This document shows positions 12,641 to 22,305 of a DNA stretch of 64,000 nt, in pieces; the stretch's first letter is position 1; every line of letters begins with the position of its first letter. Made by a program: the position numbers and the translations under genes. The DNA comes from Malachius bipustulatus (taxonomy: Eukaryota > Arthropoda > Insecta > Coleoptera > Melyridae). Location of the stretch: NCBI GenBank assembly GCA_910589415.1, contig OU342630.1, positions 93,368,186-93,432,185 on the forward strand. The letters run 5' to 3'. The notes under the pieces are model-generated. The model was not told the DNA's origin and did no database searches. It saw only the letters and a list, made by a program, of their open reading frames with translations.

Positions 12641-12782
12641 TATTGCTCCACCCTGGAGCCTCTTGGAGGTGCGTGGTGGTTTCTTCGGCCATAATCAGTC
12701 TGTCGATGTCATCCAACATCCTGCTGCACTCCGCTTCGTAATTGCTGCCTTCACCCTCGAATGCTATTTTATTTAATACAAC

Positions 12783-12836
12783 CTGAAAAATAATAATTTT
12801 GCGTACATGTTTTCATCACGTGCTATGCTATATTAC
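12783..12836 (-). other. Predicted 54-bp intron 1 of the polymerase coding region
   Basis: The donor GAGAG|GTAATA follows codon 48 and the acceptor ATTTTTCAG ends at 12783. The join keeps the frame (phase 0). Retaining the intron would introduce a TAG at its third codon. The exons on both sides are open and have ordinary amino-acid composition. Confidence 0.75.
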
Positions 12837-12999
12837 CTCTCGGACTATTCGCAGTTGGGGCCCGTTCACAAACACACCCTGCCGGAACATGTTTATTATT
12901 TGGGGCAGTGTATACACTTGCAATATTTGCTTATACACCGCCATAATTTGCGAGATTGTTAACCCCTCAACTGCTTCCATTGTTTTATAATTTTAATTA

Positions 13000-13054
13000 C
13001 TGAAAAAACAATAATTGTAATATTTATAACTAATATATTATATGCCTTACTTAC
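13000..13054 (-). other. Predicted 55-bp intron in the 5' leader of the polymerase gene
   Basis: The donor AAA|GTAAGT begins at 13054 and the acceptor TTTTTTCAG ends at 13000, 20 bp before the ATG. Both sites match the spliceosomal consensus, and the length fits the two coding introns of the same gene. Confidence 0.55.
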
Positions 13055-13203
13055 TTTAATAATGCTAAATATTCGTATTTTAAATCCAATAAACTGTTGG
13101 CACTTGTTTCGCGGTGCAAATAACGAACTATGATGCTCTAATCACTATTTAATTACTACACGTAACTATCACAACACTTGTTTCAACAATAAATGTAGAC
13201 TCG

Positions 13204-13240
13204 TAATGATTACTCTGTACTATCATCCCTGCCTTTATAT
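13204..13240 (-). promoter_or_regulatory. TATA box and initiator of the polymerase gene
   Basis: On the - strand TATAAAG occupies 13239-13233. The sequence TCATTA, close to the arthropod initiator TCAKTY, occupies 13209-13204. The A that would be +1 (13207) lies 32 bp after the first T of the TATA box, the normal distance. The predicted 5' leader of about 230 nt contains an intron and leads to the first ATG at 12980. Predicted from sequence only. Confidence 0.6.
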
Positions 13241-13479
13241 CCCTCTCGGTTCCCCCACCACTCTACAAGCTTCGTCCTGCCGAATTCCAGAATCGGCGCC
13301 GCTGGGCCGGTTACTACCTGACACGCATCGACTTGTCGGCATCCGCACACCTGTCCCTATTACCAATACGTGGGAACGGCTGCTTTTTAAAAGGGCCTTT
13401 TGTGCTGGTATATTATATTACCTGCACGTTATGTATATGGGACCCAATACAGCTGTACATTATTAACACCCCTGTACCT

Positions 13480-13749
13480 ACCTATTATAATCATGATTTA
13501 GGCGTAGGTACCTACTTATAATTATTTAGGTAAGTCATAACGGATATGTTAGCTCACCATTACATCTGTATGGCTCATACGGAGTATTTAAAACTGCTAC
13601 CTACTCACCTACCTACCTACCTACCTCCATAATTACCTATTATAATGATGATGATTTAGGCATAGGTACCTACTTATTACCTACTTATAATTATTTAGGT
13701 ATTTGATTAATAAGAATTGGCGTTGATGTAACGACTGAAATAAAAATAT

Positions 13750-13783
<34 letters not shown>

Positions 13784-14135
13784 CATAATCATAATAATAT
13801 AATCACACTATTTCCGCCGAACGAATCTCTATTTGTAATTAGAGAAGTAATTAGTGTATTTGACGGTAATTAGATTAGGGTGACGGTAATTGTAATTAGG
13901 GATAGACGTAATTAGTGTATTTCACGTAACTGTACTTTTGGTGCACCACATTATAATCATGATTTAGGCATAGATACCTACTTATAATAATTATTTAGGT
14001 ACTTAATTAATAAGTTAGTGTATTATTGACGGTAATTAGAAAAATAATCGAAATTAGGTAATTAGTGTATTTCACGTAACTGTACTTTTTGTTGTACCTC
14101 ATTAGTACCTACCGCCACTGACTTATTAATAGAAA
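13480..14135. repeat. Degenerate AT-rich repeats and simple sequence upstream of the polymerase gene
   Basis: A unit with GATTTAGGCGTAGGTACCTA followed by TTATAATTATTTAGGTA occurs at about 13493-13533, 13650-13702 and 13962-14002. An AAT-type microsatellite occupies about 13745-13802. A second duplicated phrase, GTGTATTTCACGTAACTGTA, occurs near 13915 and 14059. The CCTACCTA runs near 13600-13625 are also simple sequence. No coding capacity is seen. Confidence 0.75.
13534..13574 (-). other. 41-bp echo of the polymerase gene in its upstream flank
   Basis: Positions 13534-13574 match 9770-9810 at 37 of 41 bases, in the same orientation. On the - strand the source encodes PYRCNGKLTFPL and the echo PYRCNGELTYPL. 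The two amino-acid changes are conservative. No other part of the polymerase gene is obvious beside it. Confidence 0.75.
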
Positions 14136-15100
14136 TAACCGGGTTTCACCGTTGGTGGTCGTTTTCAGACGTGTCGAAACTTGTCGATACGTGCCTCTGC
14201 ATAACTATCTTATTACCATGAATAACAACCGGGTTTCACCGTTGGTGGTCGTTTTCAGACGTGTCGAAGCTTGTGGATACGTGCCTCTGCATAATTAATG
14301 ACGCAGGTGTGCAGCGTGTTTCCGAACATAGGACCTGATGCAGGTGCGCCGTTTTCAGACGTGTCGAAACTTGTCGATACGTGCCTCTGCATAATGAATG
14401 ATGCAGGTATGCAACTCTATTGTATTCCACACAAAGGACCTGATGCAGGTGTTCCGTTTTCAGACGTGTCGAAGCTTGTCAATATGCGCCTCTGCATAAT
14501 TATTGACGCAGGTGTGCATCTCTATTGTATTCCAGACAAAGGAGCGCCGACAAAGGGCCGCCGAACAAAGGAGTGACAGGTGGGCGTGATTAATGATCCC
14601 CGATTTCTAAGAACTCATTAGCCTATTGTGTTTCCGGACAAAGGACCGGATGCAGGTGTGCCATTTTTCAGACGTGTCGAAACTTGTCGATACGTGCCTC
14701 TGCATAATTAATGATACAGGTGTGCAGCTCTATTGTATTCCATACAAAGGAACGCCGACAAAGGGCCGCCGAACAAAGGATTGACAGGTGGGCGTGATTA
14801 ATGACCGCCGATAACAAAAGAACTCATTAGTCTAGACAAAGGAACGCCGACAAAGGGCCGCCGAACAAAAGGAGTGACAGGTGGGCGTGATTAATGACCT
14901 TGATAACAATAGAGCTAATTAGGCTATTGTGTTTCCGAACAAAGGGCCCGATGCAGGTGTCCCCCATAAATCAAGTACACCCCATTGTTTCGATGACAGG
15001 TGGGCGTGATTAATGACCCCGATAACAATAGAGCTTGACAGGTGGGCGTGATTAATGACCCCGTCGATGACAGGTGGGCGTGATTAATGACCCTCATTTG
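14136..15100. repeat. Compound tandem array with two interleaved motifs
   Basis: Motif 1, containing CAGACGTGTCGAA and TACGTGCCTCTGCATAAT, begins at 14166, 14256, 14356, 14461 and 14669 (steps 90, 100, 105, 208). Motif 2, GACAGGTGGGCGTGATTAAT, begins at 14575, 14783, 14876, 14995, 15037 and 15069 (steps 208, 93, 119, 42, 32). Secondary phrases such as GCCGACAAAGGGCCGCCGAA recur between them. One frame stays open over 14298-14576 only because the repeat unit is near a multiple of three. The array lies about 900 bp beyond the polymerase promoter and could be the terminal region of the Polinton remnant. Confidence 0.85.
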
Positions 15101-17600
15101 CATAATGTAGTGACTCCACTTCTACTGCAGCTTATTGGAGGGTACCATAGCAAGTGGGACATAACCATAACTGACATCGGACATGCTGACAAAACACTTA
15201 GGAAGGAGAAATCAAGTAACGTCTATAGATACAGGGTATTTCAAAATGTGTGCCAGGAAATTGAAAAAAGTACCATGTATTCAATTCGTGAGTCACGGGT
15301 AGGTGTGCATGGTTCCGGTGATTTAATTTTTTATAAATTCATAACAAGACAAGAAGAGTTATATAACTGAAGAACATGCATTTTTCAAGGCATATTTCAG
15401 TGGCATTTGCTACGTTTTATTTTTATGGCATAGAAGCTGTGCAAAGTATCCCGAAGCAATGGATTGAACACCGAAATCTTAAGGAGGATGTCAATTATTA
15501 CTTCCGATAACACCAAAACAAAAGAAAGTTTCTGTTTTTGTTTGCGTCACAGAATCGCTATCGAGAATTTCTTCTACTCTCATATTTAGAGGGATATTGT
15601 GCAAACTTGAGCGTGGGTGTTGAGTTGTTTTTAGGTAGGAAAAGGTGAGGTGGTTAAAGGAGAATCAGGGATAGAAAGTGTGATAGTGCGCTTGCTCCCG
15701 GTAAGAGATCCAGGAAACAACGAGCAATCTCAAATGTGGCGGCATTCGACTTTAATATAGCGTGCCGAGATTGTTCACAGCGGAGTAATCGAGAGTCGAC
15801 GTCATGGAAAATGTCTTTCGTGCTGGAAAACCGACCGCTGAAATAAGCGCAGGGGGCCGGCGTCGGTTACTCTATGCTCCCGCGCCAGTTTGCACGAACG
15901 CCTCCAATATGCACGATACAACCTTTAATGATCTGCTTCGGGGAAATTCCACCACTGATAAGAATAATGATTAAACGCAAACACAAAAATATGAAAAAGT
16001 TAACCGAACTCAAATAACAATGGAGTAATAACTGAATAAGTATATTTAGATTAATCCATACTGATAAGCTCGTCGCTACAGTTTTTATATGAACGAGGAT
16101 ATAATAACATTGATAGCAGAAATTATAACAAAACATAATTCGATAAATAAAGAGATTAAATCATACGTATAGAGGGTAACGATCCCTCTTTTTTTATTAA
16201 AAAACTCAATCGCCTTCTGACTGAATTGATAAGACATCGCTGTAACATAATGGTAGTTTTGGTTTCGAGACCTAGCCAATTAGCCACAGACAAATTATTA
16301 TACTTGTTTTTTTTTTAACTTCATTTGAACACACATACGAATTACGAACTATGAGCTGCTCTATTTAAACACCCTGAAGATTTTTGAGAACATTGATTCC
16401 TTCCAAACCACGTTGCTATAAACTTTTTCTTCCTTAAAGTAAGTATACAATGTTATAGGAAAAGGTGAGGTTGTTGAATGTTCATAACATTATGCTGAGG
16501 AAATACCCTGTACACTTATATATAAGCCGCTCGCAAAAATTATTGATAATCTAAGTAATTAAAGACCAAATCGTGTCATTTATCTTACTCTGAAGATCAG
16601 TATAATGAATTGTTAAAATGATATTTGTTCGTTCCAGTGATGTAAACAGTTACTGATTAGTTTGTTTTTTTCTAAAACAAATTGTAATAACATTATGTAG
16701 GTAAATGGATGTATACAGAAATATAACCGGGATGTTTATTCAACTCACCACGATATTTAATAGTTTTGTCCTAGACCACTTTAATCTAAATTGCGTTTGT
16801 TTTGTGGAAGTTTTCTCGGGGCTGCGCTTTTATCTTTTATTTTCTTTAGTAGGAGCTTACTTGTATGTCTCGCCTCGAACTTTCAGGGATGATACTAAAA
16901 GGGTCTCTTCTTTGACCGTCACTGCTGTGACTTTAGAGGGTCGAGGGACAAGAAGGCAATTCAAAAGGATTTCCATCATTCGTTTTAAATCTTTATTGGA
17001 TAAGCAAACTTCAGAAATCATCGCAGAAGCCCAGAGCAGTATCTAGTATCGAGTGATATTGTCCCTTATATTGTATGGTAGATATATGCTTCGACTGGCG
17101 GTTATTTGATTTTCATTTGAGTTTTCTAACATTATTTTACTATAATGTATTACATATTATTTATTATACCTACTTATATTTCATATTACTTATATTATGT
17201 ATACTTATACGCTTTTCACGCTTTTGAAAATTATACGCTTGTCACATTTTTGTTTTCAAATCGCTCAGCATGTAAAAGAATAGTAGAACTAGAGATTGAA
17301 AGCATAGCCTATAAGTAATCCATGTATAAATAGTATATTACATAAGAAGAGGTGAAAGTGAAGTTAATAATTTAATGAAAATTATTAAATGAAATATTGC
17401 GTGTGCCATTCGTTTCGATAATAGCAGGTTAGTAAATTTAACACATTACGATCCCTCATGAAAACGTTTCCATTATTCGACATATTATCGAGTATGAGTT
17501 TTGACTCTGTGATTTATAAGACCGTCGTGTTGTAATAGAGCAAATTGCAGCACTGTTTTGATTCACATTACACAGTAGGTATGTGCAACTTATTTTACAG
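15101..17600. other. Unassigned sequence; two unrecognised open frames
   Basis: Open frames of 98 codons (15074-15370, +) and 113 codons (16705-17046, +) match nothing I recognise, and neither has a convincing context. A GC-rich patch at about 15700-15910 stands out from the AT-rich surroundings. A short phrase (AGGAAAAGGTGAGGT) occurs at about 15637 and again at about 16457. Confidence 0.4.
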
Positions 17601-17618
17601 AATGTCAATTATTACTCT

Positions 17619-18493
17619 ACCTACAGGATGTCCTATGCTTAACTGACCAGATCATATTTCATAGACAGGTTGAGATAATCGAACCCAATAAAGCGAATGG
17701 ATAATATCATAATTATTTTCAAGACTCTATAACATGACAGCATGAAAACAACCCTCACTTCAACATTCCATAATTTAAGCCCCCCACTCTTAAACAAAAT
17801 GAATAGCACCCTTTATATATTTCCATAATATGCGTATACAAAACAAATATTCGATTGTCTATTCAGCTGTTTTTTCAGATTCATAATTAGTTCGGAAATA
17901 CCTAAGAAAAGGGTCATGAAGGTGGTCATGATCTTTTATCTGAACTTTCTCTGCATGATTTTAGCTGTCAAAATTTATCAATAATTTAGTTATAGTTTTT
18001 AGTGCATGGGCAGATGATAGTTATTAGTAATTAAAGTCCAAACATTTTTTTAAATAATTCTGATTTATGAGTAGTACCTACATAAGTATAAAAAAACAAG
18101 AACCAAAGAACTTTATCATGAACGTTAACAATGACTATCACCTGCCTATTAAAAATTACTACTAAGATATTTGATAAATTTTGACAGTTGAAGTTATTCA
18201 GAGATAGTTCAGATGAAAAGCCATGACCACGTTCAAGAAAGTTCTCTTGGTGATTTCTCAACCAATTTTGAATCTGAAAAAACAGCTGGACAGAGAATCG
18301 AATACTTGTATTGATAATTATGAAAATGCATACACAGGGTGACTATCCTTTTTTTAAGGGTGGGAGCTATAACTTAGGGGATGTTGAAATGTGGGTTGTT
18401 TTCATGTTGTCATGTTATAAAGCTTTAAAAATATTACTAATATCCTCTTTATTCGGTTCGATTGTCGATTAAGTCTGGGACATCCTACAGGTT
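17619..18493. mobile_element. Foldback element with arms of about 400 bp
   Basis: The left arm, from ACCTACAGGATGTCC at 17619, matches the reverse complement of the right arm ending in GGACATCCTACAGGT near 18493. The match continues inward through TATAACATGACA, ATGAAAACAACCC, CAGCTGTTTTTTCAGATTCA and CTGTCAAAATTTATCAA. The arms reach to about 18040 and from about 18100, so almost the whole 875 bp is one imperfect palindrome with a short centre. No transposase is encoded. A related arm fragment lies at about 51405-51520. Confidence 0.8.
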
Positions 18494-21440
18494 GGCCTTA
18501 ATATTTCAGGACGTGATTCCTCAGGTTATTTAATGAAGAAAACCTAATGTGAACATTATGACCGCAACGGCTTAAATGTTTTGCTCCCATGAGGGGTGTT
18601 GAATTTTTTGTTTTCTTAAGAGTCATTTTTTATTATCTCCGAAAGTATGTAGGTATAGTTTAGATATTTTTTTCAATTTTGGTATGCGTTTATGGGATAT
18701 TATAAAACCACATATTTTAATTAAAAAATTTATTCTATTGCTCCATGCAGTCCGTTTTCAAAAATTAGTCGCTAATACTAATAAATGAATAAATTTTAAT
18801 TTAAACAATTTTTTAATCAAAGTCGAACGAGAAAAACGCAAGAGACTGTTTTTATGTAGATTTGATTGGAATAATCAGAAAAAAAAATCCACATAGCAGA
18901 ATGTCAGTGGCGTACCGCATTATTGTATCAGAAAATAATATCAGAGGAAATGTTTTCAGGAACGTCACTGGTGGAACAATGAATAGAAAAACCTTTTTTT
19001 CGAATCAAAACATGCGGTTTTATATCATAATTATTAACATGCGCTAATATTGAAAAAAAAATATTAAGTAGGTATACTTTTTGATATAATAAAAGCTCTA
19101 CCTAACTCCTAAAAAACAAAAATCAAGAGCCTTTAGCAAAAATTTAAGACGTTGCGGTCATATTATGTTCATATTAACTTTCGTTGTAAATGAAATATTT
19201 TTTCATCCTGAAATATTAGCGTGTCATCAAAAAAAAGCCTCAATAGGAATAGGCGATCAACAATAATATTAGGTACCGTTAATTTTCTAAATCAACTTGT
19301 TTGTGGTAAGACAAAATGAAACACTGTCATGGACAAAAGTTAGTATTTTTTCGGCATCAGCCCAACTGATAATAAAAGAAAATAATCAATCCAATTTTAG
19401 CAGACATCAGTGTTGTTTATCAGAAGTCGTATTATGGGAGCTCTTAAAATTTATTTTATTCAAGAAAATTTTCTTAAAGCTAAACGAAAATAAAGAGGAA
19501 CATTCAAGAAGAATTGAAAGTATATTTTTAAGCTTTTAATCTTAATAGAAAGCGCAATGAGTCGGGGAGTTTTCGCTGCAGGAATTCTCTTTGTTGCTCT
19601 TTTGTAGCAATGTTGAAATAGTCGATTTTGTTGGAATTGGAAACTCGTAATTGAACAATCTGACCCGAAAAATTTACCCCGAACACTCATTGTTAACAAA
19701 CTTCAGTTTACATTTATTTTACAGGAGCTTAAATGAAATAGGAAATGACGGGGAAAATATGAGTCGACGCACAAAGTGGCGTCAAGGCGGAAAAGACAGA
19801 AGCTTCCAGTTATAAAAAAGCAATATTCCGTGCCCGGAATAAATGTGTTAGTCGATTTTTATTGTTGCTGCGTCCGGTGGAGTTAACTGATTGTATGTTC
19901 AGATTTCTGTATCATCCTTCATAAAAAGAGACTACTTCGTTACAACAGAGACACAAGATGCAACCCCAAGTTTATTGCTACTCACCAACAAAAATTGTTT
20001 CGTTTTTTATGGTCCGCTAGCCGTTGTCTCGTTATTTTTGATCGAAATTTTTATTTTGAAATAAAAATAAACTTTACCACATATTAACGAAAACACCAGG
20101 TATAACAAAATTGCATACATATCAGTTCAAAATAAAAATCTTAGGTTGTTTAGGATATCAATTTAATGTGATTCAATTTTTTTATTTTTTATTATTACCT
20201 CAAAAGAAAAACAATAATAAAATGCTACTAGGTACCTATAAACTCTAACCAGTTTACTGCTGTGCTGTGGTAAACTCCCCACAGGGACATATTGCTCGGA
20301 AGCATAACCTGGATAGAAAGAAGGCTAGGAAGTTATTTCAGAAATTATTCTCGAAGGAGTTGCTGAAAATTCTTTGTATAAGTAAATATTATGTACCTCG
20401 TCGAATCTTTATAACTTTATATTTATTTATATAAACTTATATAAACTTGTAGATTTTTCAATAATTTATATGCATGAACTCCTAATAAATTTTCTGAAAA
20501 AATAAATATTGATGATATACTTGATGACTACTTAAGGTTTAATGTTTTGGCAATTCATTGTATGCTTCATTAAAAGGTAAAGTAACAGACTTGTAAAATG
20601 ATCCATTAACAATGTAAATTTTTTATTTATTATTATTTTTAAATTTTTAATTTTGTATTTTATTTTTAATTTACATACATGATTTTTTCTAGTCATCTCA
20701 TGCAGGCACGTACAAACGCACCTTTAACATAGATCGTATTAAGAAAGAGGTAGTAAACTCAAACAAAGTAAATCACAAGTGAAATTGATTTATCTGAATG
20801 GGAAGGCCAATATATCTTGTATATGATATTACCGGGGTTCCGGTACAACGGACACATGCAGGGGAAGGGGAAGCATTCGTCATATGTATATGTAGTTCGC
20901 TTTGCCAGTATAAGAGTAAAAAGAAAACATTCTTTTCCTAAAATTCAAATATGCTTATATCTTCTGCTTACAATAATTTATTTCGAAATGATTCCATAAT
21001 ATTTACCTACGTGCATTCGCCGTATCGTCACACATTGGGAAAATGTTCAGGTTTCCCAGAATTTAATTTACCTCCAATGAAAATGTAAGCATTTCAAATG
21101 ATGAGGTTATACAACTAGAGTAATTTCAGAGTTTTATTTACACTGCACCAGTTTATATTTCACAGTGTGCGAAAGGGACGAAACAGTGATAACAAGATAA
21201 TGGGTAAACATGTAAATGTTCGCTTCATTTTAATGAAAACATTTTTCGGAGTATTTTTACTTAAATGAGATTATCCCAAAAAGGGTTAATAACGAAAATT
21301 GATGACCGCACCTTTTTGATATGTATACTTCGTAGATCATGATATTATGTTCACGAAGTAATTGTTTTTAAAATCAGTAAGTACTTTTCACTGTTAATTC
21401 CTATTCATTTATTAAATTGTATAGTATGGAATTAAAAAAA
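18494..21440. other. AT-rich sequence with no recognised feature
   Basis: Open frames here are short (up to about 80 codons), do not extend across splice-like signals, and show no family motif. T- and A-rich runs are common. I see nothing I can assign. Confidence 0.5.
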
Positions 21441-21447
21441 AATTTAA

Positions 21448-21652
21448 GCGCCGGCGATAGCGCAGCGGCTTAGGTCTAGGTCCCTGACAGAAGCCGTCGA
21501 CGCTGCCACCGTATGTGGCTCGAATCCCAGTTCGGCATGGTTGTTTCGTGTTCGTTTATAATACTAGCTAGTTCTAGAAGCCAAATTACCAGAGTGAAGC
21601 AACTATGTCTTACTTACAGATTTAAGACCTATGCACTCTCTTGAAAAAAAAA
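21448..21652 (+). mobile_element. SINE with a tRNA-derived head
   Basis: The head holds an RNA polymerase III A box, TAGCGCAGCGG (21458-21468), and a B box, GGCTCGAATCC (21517-21527), at tRNA-like spacing. A unique body follows, then a tail containing CAAATTACCAGAGTGAAGCA and an A-run (21644-21652). The tail recurs without the head at about 41565-41660. A SINE encodes no protein and relies on a LINE enzyme for copying. Confidence 0.75.
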
Positions 21653-22015
21653 TTATTAGACCGTTGCATAACTAATAAACCTCGACTTTTTCATAAGTAT
21701 CTATTCATCTTTATAGTATTAGGTATTAGTACATTCATTCTGTTACAAGGTTGCTGAAATAATGTGAAAAATACCTTTAAATAAATTATTAGTTGTAAAA
21801 TGTTTTGTTTATAAAAAGTCATGGGTAAACAAGGCTTTACAGAATGGTCAGGGAAGGAACAGGAATATTTATTCATTGGGAAAATATAACAACACCCGCT
21901 CTCCTAGAGACTCAATCATACTGGGAAATACAGGTTTCGAGAAGAACTTCTCAGTTTGACAACTAAAAACAATTTGGACAAAAAAATCCAAATCCGATAA
22001 GCTAATCTTTGGAGA
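21653..22015. other. Unassigned AT-rich spacer
   Basis: No recognisable gene or repeat between the SINE and the LINE relic; the open frame at 21691-21876 (-) shows no motif. Confidence 0.4.
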
Positions 22016-22019
22016 ACCT

Positions 22020-22305
22020 CCTGCAGGATTAAGACAGACCAAAAAACTGCTTGGAAAATATACTCAGACATATTTTTGAAGTCATGTAGGTATTAAGTTC
22101 ACTAAAAACAGGTTACGAATGGGCTTTCTTAGGGGGCACTGTAAACTCAGAGCACATCTTAGCAAGATTGGTCTGCAAAGCAACCAAACCTGCGTGGATC
22201 TGCATGCAAGGGGAAGAACTCCAACATATTACATATCTTCATACAAAAATCAAAATTTCAAATTAACCTCTGAGAATCTGGATTGCATTGTGCTATTATA
22301 ATAAT
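22020..22305 (+). pseudogene. Relic of the C-terminal end of an R1/I-type LINE ORF2
   Basis: The frame reads NRLRMGFLRGHCKLRAHLSK and then GLQSNQTC. This matches the region after RNase H in such elements (LTGHC.L..HL...G...C..C). Upstream, PPAGLRQTKKLL in the same direction also fits. The zinc-knuckle part is frameshifted. It appears to be the same family as the relic at 63000-63240 (-), which has NRLR and LQNDQTCRFC. No catalytic domain survives. Confidence 0.55.

Larger units (their letters stand above)
8669..12980 (-). pseudogene. Protein-primed family-B DNA polymerase of a Polinton/adintovirus-like element (spliced; one frame break)
   Basis: This would replicate the element by protein-primed synthesis. 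The inferred gene has coding exons 12980-12837, 12782-12393 and 12329-8669; all junctions keep the frame and exon 1 begins at an ATG. Exon 3 opens with a domain ending in a cysteine-rich, zinc-finger-like block (CEPCRKRY, CPVCHRTF). Exonuclease motifs follow: FFDLEC, HNMKGYD and YCTEDVNIL. A nuclease-like insert around YEFYGCYYHGC is typical of arthropod relatives. Polymerase motifs A (DVCSLYP, near 9970), B (LNSFWGKFG, near 9380) and C (FDTDS, 9092-9103) are all present. The single lesion seen is a one-base shift at or near the T6 run 11229-11234, just after exonuclease motif I. Everything on either side reads well, so the gene is recently dead, or the shift is an assembly or programmed event. 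No capsid, ATPase or protease gene is seen. Confidence 0.85.

Noticed and set aside
14298..14576. Repeat-containing protein encoded in the tandem array
   Set aside because: The frame is open only over two units and fails elsewhere in the array; the opposite strand is equally open.
15074..15370. 98-codon open frame next to the array as an element gene
   Set aside because: It starts within the array motif, and I see no domain, promoter or relative.
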